Shown: one piece after another, positions 36,097-47,825 of the stretch
How positions within the stretch are numbered: position 1 is the first letter of the stretch
Layout: each line of letters starts with the position of its first letter
Assembly: GCA_023055505.1 (NCBI GenBank)
Contig: JALIRH010000030.1
Location: forward strand, 5,576,001 to 5,640,000
Reading direction: 5' to 3'
Length of the DNA: 64,000 bases
Source: Callipepla californica brunnescens
Lineage: Eukaryota > Chordata > Aves > Galliformes > Odontophoridae
Notes under the pieces: generated by a model
The model's database searches: none
What the model saw: only the letters and a program-made list of their open reading frames with translations
What the model was told of the DNA's origin: nothing
Position numbers and translations under genes: made by a program

Positions 36097-37854
36097 ATGT
36101 CTTTTCTGTTTCTGTTAAAACTGCCCTTACAGGGATTGTACTTCACCGCTTTTTCCCTCTTAATGCTCAAAACGTACTGGAACTTGGTCAAGTTTGCCAT
36201 TCTGTTCCATTGGTTCTGGTCCCTATATGATAAATTAAAAGCAATGATAGAGGCACCTGCCAGATACCAGGGCACCCCAGCTAATGGAACAAACGATAGC
36301 ATGTTAACGAACCATGTGATGTTTGAATGGGTATCCAGATTCCCCTCTCAGTTTTTTATGAATTTTCAAGATCACAGCTTAGGGATGGTGTTAATAATTG
36401 GGATATTAGTCCTCCTGCATGTAGTAGCACTTTACATCATGTGCAGGAAGCTTCTCCCAGAAACAGAGAATGTTGAATGGCAGGGAGAGTGGAGAGTTTT
36501 AGGAAAGAAATTAGAAGCATGGGGACACCCGGTGTCATGGGATTTTTCTCCTGAACAATTGCAGGATCCTGAGGAGCTAGGCCTGTATCTGAGTAAAGGG
36601 TGTTGCGGCTCAGAAAGATCTGAGGTGGAACAGCTCATTTGGGGCTTGGCTTATGCTTACCGAGGTTTATATACTATTATGAAGAGAGAGAGTGTCCAAA
36701 CTGAGGCCCAAACCAAAGAGGAAAACCTCCCGGTCACACTTGACCAGCCAAAGGAAGCACCAGTATCAAAGTCAGTTGCCCCTGTGGAAGGCAAGAAATG
36801 GAAACGTGTGTCCTCGCACCTAGAACGCAAAGAAGAGGTGCCGAAAGAAGAGGAAGATATAGGTGAGGGGGTGGCCACAACCCCACCACCATCGAGAAAG
36901 GCAACAAAGAAAAGTGAGAGACATGTAGAAGAAAGTGATGATGAAGTTGAAGAGAAAGTTAAAGTTATGACGTTTCGTCGGCCCATGAAAATGTCTGAGA
37001 TCCAAGGCTCAAGAAAGGAGTTTGTTCGACGTCCGGATGAGAGTATTGTCACTTGGTTGCTTCGGTGTTGGGACAACGGGGCCAACAGTGTGTCCCTTGA
37101 TAGTAACGAAGCTCGCCAACTAGGAAACATTGCCCGAGATCCGGCTGTCGACAGAGGAATCAGCAGGTATATGGATGGAATCGCCAGCCTCTGGCAACGA
37201 ATGCTAGTAGCTGTGAGGGAAAGATATCCCTACAAGAGTGACCTGGCACCTAAAGTGAAAAGATGGAAAACTATTGAGGAAGGCATCCAGTATTTGAGAG
37301 AAACAGCTGTGGCGGAAATGATGTATGATCCCACGTTTGATCCTGACGATCGGGACCATGATCCGGAGAAAGTAAGGAGTACACCCGAAATATGTCAGAA
37401 GCTTTCAAAGTCAGCACCAGAAAGGTACGCCGGTACACTAGTGACAACGTTCAACAGATATGAGGACCAAGACAGAAAACCCCCAGTTTTTGAACTAATT
37501 CTTACACTTCAAAACTTCGAACAAAAATTTCCACCGCCATACGCATCCATTTCAGCCATATCAAAGTTAGAAGGACAAATGGAAGATATATTGGGAAAAT
37601 TATCCCAACTGATTGATAGGGTTGAATCGGTCGCAACTATCAGAAGCAAACGCCGTCCTGCTCGAGCAAATGACAACACTAACATTACTAACTTCATGTC
37701 GCGCGCGGCTTTGTGGAGTTACTTACGTGCAAATGGAGAAGATATGAAGGAATGGCATCAAAAACCCACCCCTGCACTGAGAGCACGGGTGAGAGAATTA
37801 CAACACAGACCAACTACCAGCGAAGTTGTTCCTGTCACTACAGGTAATGAATAG
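36097..37854 (+). CDS. gag: Gag of ERVL-like copy 2a, intact 585 codons
   Basis: Open from ATG 36097 to TAG 37852-37854. The N-terminus is unusual: hydrophobic stretches at about residues 3-41 and 95-116 (LGMVLIIGILVLLHVV) flank a loop with an NGT sequon at 63-65, and there is no N-myristoylation glycine. An acidic/basic, probably disordered stretch (about 200-300) follows. The capsid-like region has VTWLLRCWDNGANSV, also recognisable in the family 1 and 4 Gags. No CCHC zinc knuckle is present; basic KRRPAR lies near the C-terminus. Structural role in virus-like particle assembly is inferred. A leading TATTAAAA-type leader precedes it. Confidence 0.85.
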   Translation: MSFLFLLKLPLQGLYFTAFSLLMLKTYWNLVKFAILFHWFWSLYDKLKAMIEAPARYQGTPANGTNDSMLTNHVMFEWVSRFPSQFFMNFQDHSLGMVLIIGILVLLHVVALYIMCRKLLPETENVEWQGEWRVLGKKLEAWGHPVSWDFSPEQLQDPEELGLYLSKGCCGSERSEVEQLIWGLAYAYRGLYTIMKRESVQTEAQTKEENLPVTLDQPKEAPVSKSVAPVEGKKWKRVSSHLERKEEVPKEEEDIGEGVATTPPPSRKATKKSERHVEESDDEVEEKVKVMTFRRPMKMSEIQGSRKEFVRRPDESIVTWLLRCWDNGANSVSLDSNEARQLGNIARDPAVDRGISRYMDGIASLWQRMLVAVRERYPYKSDLAPKVKRWKTIEEGIQYLRETAVAEMMYDPTFDPDDRDHDPEKVRSTPEICQKLSKSAPERYAGTLVTTFNRYEDQDRKPPVFELILTLQNFEQKFPPPYASISAISKLEGQMEDILGKLSQLIDRVESVATIRSKRRPARANDNTNITNFMSRAALWSYLRANGEDMKEWHQKPTPALRARVRELQHRPTTSEVVPVTTGNE

Positions 37855-37896
37855 AGGGGCCCTGCCCTCAGCCAGAGGAGGGAGAGGGATAATAGA

Positions 37897-40800
37897 GTGT
37901 ATTGGACTGTGTGGATTCCGTGGCCTGGCACATCAAACCCACAGAAATATGAGGCACTGGTGGATACTGGTGCACAATGTACTCTAATGCCTTCAAGTTA
38001 TAAAGGGGCAGAATTGATTCATATCTCTGGAGTGACTGGGGGCTTTCAGGAATTGTCTGTGCTGGAGGCAGAAATAAGCCTCACGGGTAAAGACTGGCAG
38101 AAGCATCCTATAGTGACCGGACAGGGGGCCCCATGCATACTTGGTATAGACTATCTCAGAAGGGGGCACTTTAAGGATCCCAAGGGGTATCGATGGGCTT
38201 TTGGAATAGCTACTGTGGACACAGATAGCATTAAGCAACTATCTGTTTTACCTGGCCTGTCAGAAGATCCATCTGTTGTGGGGTTGCTACAAGTGGAGGA
38301 GCAACAAGTACCAATTGCTACGAAAACCGTGCACAGACGGCAGTACCGCACTAATAGGGATTCCTTGCTCCCTATTCATAATCTGATTCGTCAGCTAGAG
38401 AGCCAGGGAGTGATCAGCAAAACTCACTCCCCGTTTAACAGCCCCATATGGCCGGTGCGTAAAGCCAATGAAGAATGGAGGTTGACGGTAGATTACCGTG
38501 GCCTGAATGAAGTCACACCTCCACTGAGTGCTGCTGTGCCGGACATGCTTCAACTCCAGTATGAACTGGAGTCAAAAGCAGCCAAGTGGTATGCCACCAT
38601 TGACATTGCTAACGCCTTCTTTTCAATTCCCTTAGCCACAGAATGCAGGCCACAGTTTGCCTTCACCTGGAGAGGCGTTTAGTACACCTGGAACCGTTTG
38701 CCCCAGGGGTGGAAGCACAGCCCAACCATTTGCCATGGGTTGATCCAAACTGCATTGGAACAGGGCGGCGCTCCTGAGCATCTGCAGTACATCGATGATA
38801 TTGTTGTATGGGGCAATACAGCAGAGGAAGTTTTTAAGAAAGGAGAGACAATAATACAGATCCTCCTGCGAGCTGGCTTCGCTATTAAGCGAAGCAAAGT
38901 AAAAGGGCCTGCACAAGAAATTCAGTTCCTAGGCATAAAGTGGCAAGATGGACGTCGTCACATCCCAACAGATGTGATTGACAAAATTACTGCCATGTCT
39001 CCACCCACCAATAAGACAGAGACCCAAGCTTTTCTGGGTGTAGTAGGATTTTGGAGACTGCATGTTCCAAACTACAGCCTCATTGTGAGCCCCCTTTATC
39101 AGGTGACGCGGAAGAAGACTGATTTTGTATGGGGCCCTGAGCAGCAGCAGGCTTTTAAGCAAATTAAGCAGGAGATAGCCCGTGCCGTGGCCCTGGGGCC
39201 AGTGCGGACGGGACAGGATGTAAAGAACATCCTCTACACTGCTGCTGGAGAGAAAGGTCCCACTTGGAGTTTGTGGCAAAGAGCTTCTGGAGAGACCCGA
39301 GGCCGACCCCTTGGATTCTGGAGTCGAGCATACAGGGGGTCTGAGGAGCGCTACACTCCAACTGAGAAGGAGATCTTAGCCGCGTATGAGGGGGTTCGAG
39401 CTGCTTCCGAAGTAATCGGTACCGAAACGCAGCTCCTTCTGGCACCTCGACTGCCAGTACTGAACTGGATGTTTAAAGGAACAGTTCCCTCTACCCATCA
39501 TGCTACTGATGCCACTTGGAGTAAGTGGATTGCGCTGATTACACAGCGAGCTCGGATGGGGAACCTCAACCGTCCAGGAATCCTGGAGGTGATCATGGAC
39601 TGGCCTGAAGGTAAAAAGTTTGGAACAACACCAGCAGAGGAGGTGTCACGTGCCAAAGAAGCCCCACCATATAATGAACTAACAGAAGATGAAAAGAGAT
39701 ACGCCCTGTTCACAGATGGATCGTGTCGCTTTGTGGGAAAGCACCGCAAATGGAAATCTGCTGTGTGGAGTCCCATGCAACAAGTTGCAGAGGCCACGGA
39801 AGGAGAAGGAGAATCAAGTCAATTTGCAGAGGTAAAGGCTGTCCAATTAGCCTTAAATATTGTTGAACGTGAGAGGTGGCCAGTGCTTTATACTGACTCA
39901 TGGATGGTGGCAAATGCTTTGTGGGGGTGGTTACAGCAGTGGGAACAAAATGGTTGGCAACGGAAGGGTAAACCTATTTGGGCTGCTGAACTGTGGAAAG
40001 ATATTGCTGCCCGAATAAAGAACATGGTTGTAAAGGTGTGCCATGTAGATGCTCATGTTCCTAAGAGCCGGGCAACTGAAGAACAGCAAAACAACCACCA
40101 GGTAGATCAAGCTGCCAAAGTTAAGGTGACTCAAGTAGACTTGGACTGGCAACATAAGAGTGAGTTATTTCTAGTTCGGTGGGCCCATGAGACCTCAGGC
40201 CATCAAGGAAGGGACGCGACCTATAAGTGGGCTAGAGACCGAGGGGTGGACTTAACTATGGATGCCATCGCACAGGTGATCCATGACTGTGATACATGCG
40301 CCGCAATTAAACAAGCCAAGAGGATGAAACCTCTTTGGGAGGAAGGGTGATGGCAAAAATATAAATATGGGGAGGCGTGGCAGGTTGATTATATCACCTT
40401 GCCACGGTCTCGCAGTGGTAAGCGTTATGTGCTCACCGGGGTGGAGGCGACCACTGGGTGGCTTGAAACATATGCAGTACCCCATGCTACCGCCCGAAAC
40501 ACCATTCTAGGTCTGGAGAAACAAGTCCTGTGGCGACATGGTACTCCAGAAAGAATTGAGTCTGATAATGGAAGTCATTTTAAAAATTCTCTTGTAGATA
40601 CTTGGGCCAAAGATCATGGCATTGAGTGGATTTATCATATCCCCTATCACGCACCAGCTTCTGGTAAAATTGAAAGGTACAATGGATTGTTAAAAACAAT
40701 GTTGAAAGCAATGGGTGGTGGAACATGGGAAAAAAATTTGTCAGAAGCCACCTGGTTGGTCAACACCCGAGGATCCATCAATCGCAATGGTCCTGCCCAA

Positions 40801-41025
40801 TCGAGCTCTCTGCCTACTGTAGAGGGAGATAAGGTCCCTGTAGTACACGTAAAGAACATGTTGGGCAAAGCAGTTTGGGTCCTTCCCGCTTCTGGAAAGG
40901 GCAAACCTCTCCGTGGAACTGTCTTTGCTCAGGGACCTGGGTCTACCTGGTGGGTGATGCAAAAGAATGGGGATGTTCAATGTATACAACAAGGGAATTT
41001 GATGTCTGGAGACCGCCCTCAGTAA
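37897..41025 (+). pseudogene. pol: Pro-pol of ERVL-like copy 2a, two nonsense mutations
   Basis: One frame encodes protease (ALVDTGAQCTLMPSS), RT (SPFNSPIWPVRKA, VDYRGLNEV, intact YIDD), RNase H (LFTDGSC, YTDSW) and integrase (HHCC region near 40180-40310, QVDY, ESDNGSHF, GKIERYNG). It ends at TAA/TAG near 41025. Only two lesions are seen: TAG at 38680-38682 where other copies have CAG, and TGA at 40348-40350 where the minus copy has CGA. No dUTPase or env is recognised downstream; 41026-41135 is a short AT-rich tail before the LTR. It is the best-preserved pol in the window but cannot be read through without suppression. Confidence 0.9.
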
Positions 41026-41135
41026 TTCTATGTATATACTTGTATATATATTGTGTGGGTGTATCTAATGCATGTTAATCATTGTTCTTCTGTATGTATC
41101 AAGCATGATACAGTGATGTGGAATAAGGGGTGGAA

Positions 41136-41405
41136 TGTCGTGGTTTTGTGATATTTTGGTACTGGTATTCCACATCATGGCATCATGTAGTGCATTGGGA
41201 GTCAGGGAGAACTACATTCCCCAGAGGACTTTGCAATGCTTTGTTTTTTTTTTCGCGTGTTTTCCGCTCAGAGGGAACAGATAAAAACCCTCTGCAGTCA
41301 CGGGACGTTCTCTCTCTTTCCTCTAGGATCACTTAGGAGTGGGTGCTCGCTGCCCTCCGCCTTCAGTGTTAGCGTAAGGCCTTCGGTTTATCGGGCACTC
41401 ACTCA

Positions 41406-41436
<31 letters not shown>

Positions 41437-41682
41437 GTTTTGTTTGATTAATTAGGCTTAATTCCAAATTGTATTGCATTATATTGTGTTATTTACTTCC
41501 TGATGTCTTATTTAGTAAATTAGCTTTTCCCCCTCAGATCGTTGCCGCTGTTTTGTTTTGGGGCTTATTTCCTTTTTTTTTTTTTTCCCTTTCCCCCTTC
41601 CCCTTGTCCGGGGTGTGGGCCTGTGGGTCTCCTTCCTCGGTTGTTGCGGGGCCGGGCCGAACCGGCCCACAAACCCCTGACA
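41136..41682 (+). mobile_element. Family 2 LTR (middle, shared by copies 2a and 2b)
   Basis: 547 bp, TGTCGTGG...CCCCTGACA, preceded by purine-rich GGAATAAGGGGTGGAA (probable polypurine tract, 41120-41135). Confidence 0.9.
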
Positions 41683-41910
41683 TTTTTGGCGCCCAACGTG
41701 GGGCACGACCAGCTGCCTTAGCTGGGCAGAGAGAAACTTTCAGAGTGAATCTCTGTCTGTTGTTAACAAGCTTATCTGTACTGCAAGTGCTGTACAGCAA
41801 AACACGACCTTGAAGTCCGGGCGTACTGCCAGTTGTTTTGGGATATCTGTAAACTTCTTTTGGGTACTGCCAGATTGTTTTAGTACAAGAAAAAAAAAAT
41901 AATAATAAAA

Positions 41911-43658
41911 ATGTCTTTTCTGTTTCTGTTAAAACTGCCCTTACAGGGATTGTACTTCACCGCTTTTTCCCTCTTAATGCTCAAAACGTACTGGAACTTG
42001 GTCAAGTTTGCCATTCTGTTCCATTGGTTCTGGTCCCTATATGATAAATTAAAGGCAATGATAGAGGCACCTGCCAGATACCAGGGCACCCCAGCTAATG
42101 GAACAAACGATAACATGTTAACGAACCATGTGATGTTTGAATGGGTATCCAGATTCCCCTCTCAGTTTTTTATGAATTTTCAAGATCACAGCTTAGGGAT
42201 GGTGTTAATAATTGGGATATTAGTCCTCCTGCATGTAGTAGCACTTTACATCATGTGCAGGAAGCTTCTCCCAGAAACAGAGAATGTTGAATGGCAGGGA
42301 GAGTGGAGAGTTTTAGGAAAGAAATTAGAAGCATGGGGACACCCGGTGTCATGGGATTTTTCTCCTGAACAATTGCAGGATCCTGAGGAGCTAGGCCTGT
42401 ATCTGAGTAAAGGGTGTTGCGGCTCAGAAAGATCTGAGGTGGAACAGCTTATTTGGGGCTTGGCTTATGCTTACTGAGGTTTATATACTATTATGAAGAG
42501 AGAGAGTGTCCAAACTGAGGCCCAAACCAAAGAGGAAAACCTCCCGGTCACACCTGACCAGCCAAAGGAAGCACCAGTATCAAAGTCAGTTGCCCCTGTG
42601 GAAGGCAAGAAATGGAAACGTGTGTCCTCGCGCCTAGAACGCAAAGAAGAGGTGCCGAAAGAAGAGGAAGATATAGGTGAGGGGGTGGCCACAACCCCAC
42701 CACCATCGAGAAAGGCAACAAAGAAAAGTGAGAGACATGTAGAAGAAAGTGATGATGAAGGTGAAGAGAAAGTTAAAGTTACGAAGTTTCATCGGCCCAT
42801 GAAAATGTCTGAGATCCAAGGCTCAAGAAAGGAGTTTGTTCGACGTCCGGATGAGAGTATTGTCACTTGGTTGCTTCGGTGTTGGGACAACGGGGCCAAC
42901 AGTGTGTCCCTTGATAGTAACGAAGCTCGCCAACTAGGAAACATTGCCCGAGATCCGGCTGTCGACAGAGGAATCAGCAGGTATATGGATGGAATCGCCA
43001 GCCTCTGGCAACGAATGCTAGTAGCTGTGAGGGAAAGATATCCCTACAAGAGTGACCTGGCACCTAAAGTGAAAAGATGGAAAACTATTGAGGAAGGCAT
43101 CCAGTATTTGAGAGAAACAGCTGTGGTGGAAATGCTGTATGATCCCACGTTTGATCCTGACGATCGGGACCATGATCCGGAGAAAGTAAGGAGTACACCC
43201 GAAATATGTCAGAAGCTTTCAAAGTCAGCACCAGAAAGGTACGCCGGTACACTAGTGACAACGTTCAACAGATATGAGGACCAAGACAGAAAACCCCCAG
43301 TTTTTGAACTAATTCTTACACTTCAAAACTTCGAACAAAAATTTCCACCGCCATACGCGTCCATTTCAGCAATATCAAAGTTGAAGGACAAATGGAAAAT
43401 GTATTGGGAAAATTATCCCAACTGATTGATAGGGTTGAATCGGTTGCAGCTATCAGAAGCAAACGCCGTCCTGCTCGAGCAAATGACAGTACTAACTTCA
43501 CGTCGCGCGCGGCTTTGTGGAGTTACTTACGTGCAAATGGAGAAGATATGAAGGAATGGCATCAAAAACCCACCCCTGCACTGCAAGCACGGGTGAGAGA
43601 ATTACAACACAGACCAACTACCAGTGAAATTGTTCCCGTCACTAAAGGTAACGAATAG
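41911..43658 (+). pseudogene. gag: Gag of ERVL-like copy 2b, one stop and one frameshift
   Basis: Almost the same sequence as the Gag of copy 2a, including the hydrophobic N-terminus. TGA at 42475-42477 replaces CGA, and a 1-bp deletion near 43383 shifts the frame so that the C-terminus continues in another frame to 43658. Confidence 0.9.
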
Positions 43659-43700
43659 AGGGGCCCTGCCCTCAGCCAGAGGAGGGAGAGGGATAATAGA

Positions 43701-46700
43701 GTGTATTGGACTGTGTGGATTCGGTGGCCTGGCACATCAAACCCACAGAAATATGAGGCACTGGTGGATACTGGTGCACAATGTACTCTAATGCCTTCAA
43801 GTTATAAAGGGGCAGAATTGATTCATATCTCTGGAGTGACTGGGGGCTCTCAGGAATTGTCTGTGCTGGAGGAAGAAATAAGCCTCACGGGTAAAGACTG
43901 GCAGAAGCATCCTATTGTGACCGGACAGGGGGCCCCATGCATACTTGGTATAGACTATCTCAGAAGGGGGCACTTTAAGGATCCCAAGGGGTATCGATGG
44001 GCTTTTGGAATAGCTACTGTGGACACATAAGCAACTATCTGTTTTACCTGGCCTGTCAGAAGATCCGTCTGTTGTGGGGTTACTACAAGTGGAGGAGCAA
44101 CAAGTACCAATTGCTACGAAAACCGTGCACAGATGGCAGTACCGCACCAACAGGGATTCCTTGCTCCCTATTCATAATCTGATTCGTCAGCTAGAGAGCC
44201 AGGGAGTGATCAGCAAAACTCACTCCCCGTTTAACAGCCCCATATGGCCGGTGCGTAAAGCCAATGGAGAATGGAGACTGACGGTAGATTACCGTGGCCT
44301 GAATGAAGTCACACCTCCACTGAGTGCTGCTGTGCTGGACATGCTTCAACTCCAGTATGAACTGGAGTCAAAAGCAGCCAAGTGGTATGCCACCACTGAC
44401 ATTGCCAATGCCTTCTTTTCAATTCCTCTGGCCACAGAATGCAGGCCACAGTTTGCTTTCACCTGGAAGGGAGTTCAGTACACCTGGCATCATTTACACC
44501 AGGGGTGGAGTCACAGCCCAACCATTTGCCATGGGTTGATCCAAATTGCATTGGAACAGGGCGGTGCTCCTGAGCACTTACAAGACATTGATGACATCAT
44601 TGTGTGGGGCAATACAGCAGGGGAAGTTTTTGAGAAAGGAGAGAGAATAATTCAGATCCTCCTGCGAGCTGGCTTCGCTATTAACCGAAGCAAAGTGAAA
44701 GGGCCTGCACAGGAAATTCAGTTCCTAGGAATAAAGCGGCAAGATGGACGTCGTCACATCCCAACAGATGTGACTGACAAAATTATTGCTATGTCTCCAC
44801 CCACTAGTAAGACAGAGACCCAAGCTTTTCTGGGTGTAGTGGGCTTTTGGAGAATGCATGTTCCAAACTACAGCCTCATGGTGAGCCCTCTCTTTTGGGT
44901 GATGCGGAAGAAGACTGATTTTGTATGGGGTCCTGAGCAGCAGCAGGCTTTTGAGCAAATTAAGCAGGAGATAGCCCGTGCCGTGGCCCTGGGGCCAGTG
45001 CAGATGGGACAGGATGTAAAGAACATCCTCTACACTGCTGCTAGAAAGGAAGGTCCCACTTGGAGTCTGTGGCAAAGAGCCTCTGGGGAGACCCGAGGCC
45101 GACCCCTTGGATTCTGGAGTCGAGCATACAGGGGGTCTGAGGAGTGCTACACTCCAACTGAGAAGGAGATCTTAGCCACATACGAGGGGGTTCGAGCTGC
45201 TTCCGAAGTAATCGGTACCGAAACGCAGCTCCTTCTGGCACCTTGACTGCCAGTGCTGAACTGGATGTTTAAAGGAACAGTTCCCTCTACCCATCATACT
45301 ACTGATGCCACTTGGAGTAAATGTATTGCGCTGATTACACAGCGAGTTCAGATGGGGAACAACAACCGTCCAGGAATCCTGGAGGTGATCATGGACTGGC
45401 CTGAAGGTAAAAAGTTTGAAACAACACCAGCAGAGGGGGTGTCACGTGCTAAAGAAGCCCCACCATATAATGAACAAACAGAAGATGAAAAGAGATACGC
45501 CCTGTTCACAGATGGATCGTGTCGCTTTGTGGGAAAGCACCGCAAATGGAAATCTGCTGTGTGGAGTCCCGTGCAACAAGTTGCAGAGACCACTGAAGGC
45601 GAAGGAGAATCAAGTCAATTTGCAGAAGTAAAGGCTGTCCAATTAGCCTTAAATATTGCTGAACGTGAGAGGTGGCCAGTGCTTTATCTTTACGCTGACT
45701 CATGGATGGTGGCAAATGCTTTTATGGGGGTGGTTACAGCAATGGGAACAAAATGGTTGGCAACGGAAGGGTAAACCTATTTGGGCCGCTGAACTGTGGA
45801 AAGATATTGCTGCCCGAGTAAAGAACATGGTTGTAAAGGTGCGCCGTGTAGATGCGCATGTTCCTAAGAGCCGGGCGACTGAAGAACAACAAAACAACCA
45901 CCAGGTAGATCGAGCTGCCAAAGTTAAGGTGACTCAGACTTGGACTGGCAACATAAGAGTGAATTATTTCTAGCTCGGTGGGCCAATGAGACCTCGGGCC
46001 ATCAAGGAAGGGATGCAACATATATGTGGGCTAGAGACCGAGGGGTGGACTTAACTATGGATGCCATCGCACAGGTGATCCATGACTGTGATACCTGCGC
46101 CGCAATTAAACAAGCCAAGAGGATGAAACCTCTCTGGCAGGAAGGGCAATGGCAAAAATATAAATATGGGGAGGCGTGGCAGGTTGATTATATCACCTTG
46201 CTGCAATCTCGCAATGGTAAGCGTTATGTGCTCACCATGGTGGAGGCGACCACTGGGTAGCTTGAAACATATGCAGTACCCCATGCTACCACCCAAAACA
46301 CCATTCTAGGTCTGGAGAAACAAGTCCTGTGGTGACATGGTACTCCAGAAAGAATTGAGTCTGATAATGGAACTCATTTTAAAAATTCTAATGTAAATAC
46401 TTGGGCCAAAGATCATGGCATTGAGTGGATTTATCATATCCCCTATCACGCACCAGCTTCTGGTAAAACTGAAAGATACAATGGATTGTTAAAAACCATG
46501 TTGAAAGCAATGGGTGGTGGAACATTTAAGCACTGGGAGAAAAATTTGTCAGAAGCCACCTGGTTGGTCAACACCCGAGGATCCATCAATCGCAATGGTC
46601 CTGCCCAATCCAGCTCCCTACCTACTGTAGAGGGAGTTAAGGTCCCTGTAGTACATGTGAAGAACATGTTGGGAAACGCGGTTTGGGTCCTTCCAGCTTC

Positions 46701-46833
46701 TGGAGAGGGGAAACCTCACCGTGGAACTGTCTTTGCTCAAGGACCTGGGTCTACCTGGTGGGTGATGCAGAAGAATGGGGTTGTTCAATATGTACCACAA
46801 GGGAATTTGATGTCTGGAGACCGCCCTCAGTAA
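43701..46833 (+). pseudogene. pol: Pro-pol of ERVL-like copy 2b, heavily damaged
   Basis: Protease is readable to TAA 44028-44030, created by an 8-bp deletion relative to 2a. RT follows in a second frame (44074-45246; YIDD reads DIDD), ending in TGA 45244-45246 for CGA. RNase H has a 1-bp insertion near 45721. Integrase shows another shift near 45935, TAG at 46258-46260 for TGG, and TGA near 46333 for CGA. From about 44300 onward it diverges visibly more from 2a than its gag and 5' LTR do. Confidence 0.9.
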
Positions 46834-46943
46834 TTCTATGTATATACTTGTATATATGTTGTGTGTGTGTATCTAATGCATGTTAATCATTGTTCTTCTG
46901 TATCTATCAAGCATGATATAGTGATGTGGAATAAGGGGTGGAA

Positions 46944-47492
46944 TGTCATGGTTTTATGATTTTTTGGTAATGGTATTCCGTATCATAACATCATGTAGTG
47001 CATTAAGAGTCAAAGAGAACTGCATTCCCCAGAAGAATTTGCGATGCTTTGTATTTTTTCACGTGTTTTCTTCTCAGAGAGAACCAATAAAAACTCTCTG
47101 CGGTCACGGGACATTTTCTTTTTCCTCTAGGATCACTTAGGAGTGGGTGCTCGCTGCCGTCCGCCTTCAGCGTTAGCGTAAGGCCTTCGGTTTATCGGGC
47201 ACTCACTCTCTGTCTCTCTCTCTCTGTCACTCTCTCTCTCTCTCTCTCTCTTACGCATTTTGTTTGATTCATTGGGCTTAATTCCAAATTGTATTGTATT
47301 ATATTGTGTTATTTACTTCCTGGTCTTATTCAGTAAATTAGCTTTTCCCACTCAGATCGTTGCCGCTGTTTTGTTTCGGGGCTTGTCTTCCTTTTTCCCT
47401 TTCCCCCTTCCCCTTGTCCGGGGTGTGGGCCTGGGGGTCTCCTTCCTCAGTTGTCACGGGGCCGGGCCGAACCAGCTGACAAACCCCTGACA
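46944..47492 (+). mobile_element. Family 2 LTR (3' of copy 2b)
   Basis: 549 bp, TGTCATGG...CCCCTGACA. It differs from the other two LTRs throughout, for example TATGATTTTTTGGTAATGG in the first 40 bp and an interrupted CT tract. Confidence 0.9.
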
Positions 47493-47825
47493 CCCTGGAA
47501 ACACAAAAAACAAATTTCAGTCTCCTCTCCAGCCCCAGAGGCTTCGAATGCTAACACTGGGATATTGGGTTTCCTAGATCTCTGCAGATAAGGACATTCT
47601 TGCTTCCAATGTGTTCCTGCCCAACCGCCAGGTAACACAGCATTTCACAACAGGAATTTGCAGTGTCTCTGCCCCAGGGTCTTTCTCTGAGAGCTCTGGG
47701 AACCGACCAGGGTGGGAGGGGGTGGTCACACAATTGTTTCTCATTCCAGTCTTCATCTATCTTGGCTGGTGCAAACTGCAACCATCACAACAGTCTGAAT
47801 ACACTTTCATCTAAATACACTTTAT
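47493..47825. other. No feature recognised
   Basis: About 330 bp of apparently single-copy sequence (within this window) between the ERV array and block C. No gene or repeat could be supported. Confidence 0.4.

Larger units (their letters stand above)
35318..47492 (+). mobile_element. Family 2 ERVL-like array: two full interiors, three LTRs
   Basis: LTRs at 35318-35868, 41136-41682 and 46944-47492 enclose copy 2a (35869-41135) and copy 2b (41683-46943). The middle LTR is shared. No env. The PBS (TGGCGCCCAACGTGGGGC) matches tRNA-Lys1,2 as known from other retroviruses. The RT layout (VDYRGLNEVTPPLSAAVPD, YIDD) is that of ERVL/class III. Neither end shows a target-site duplication. Confidence 0.9.
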
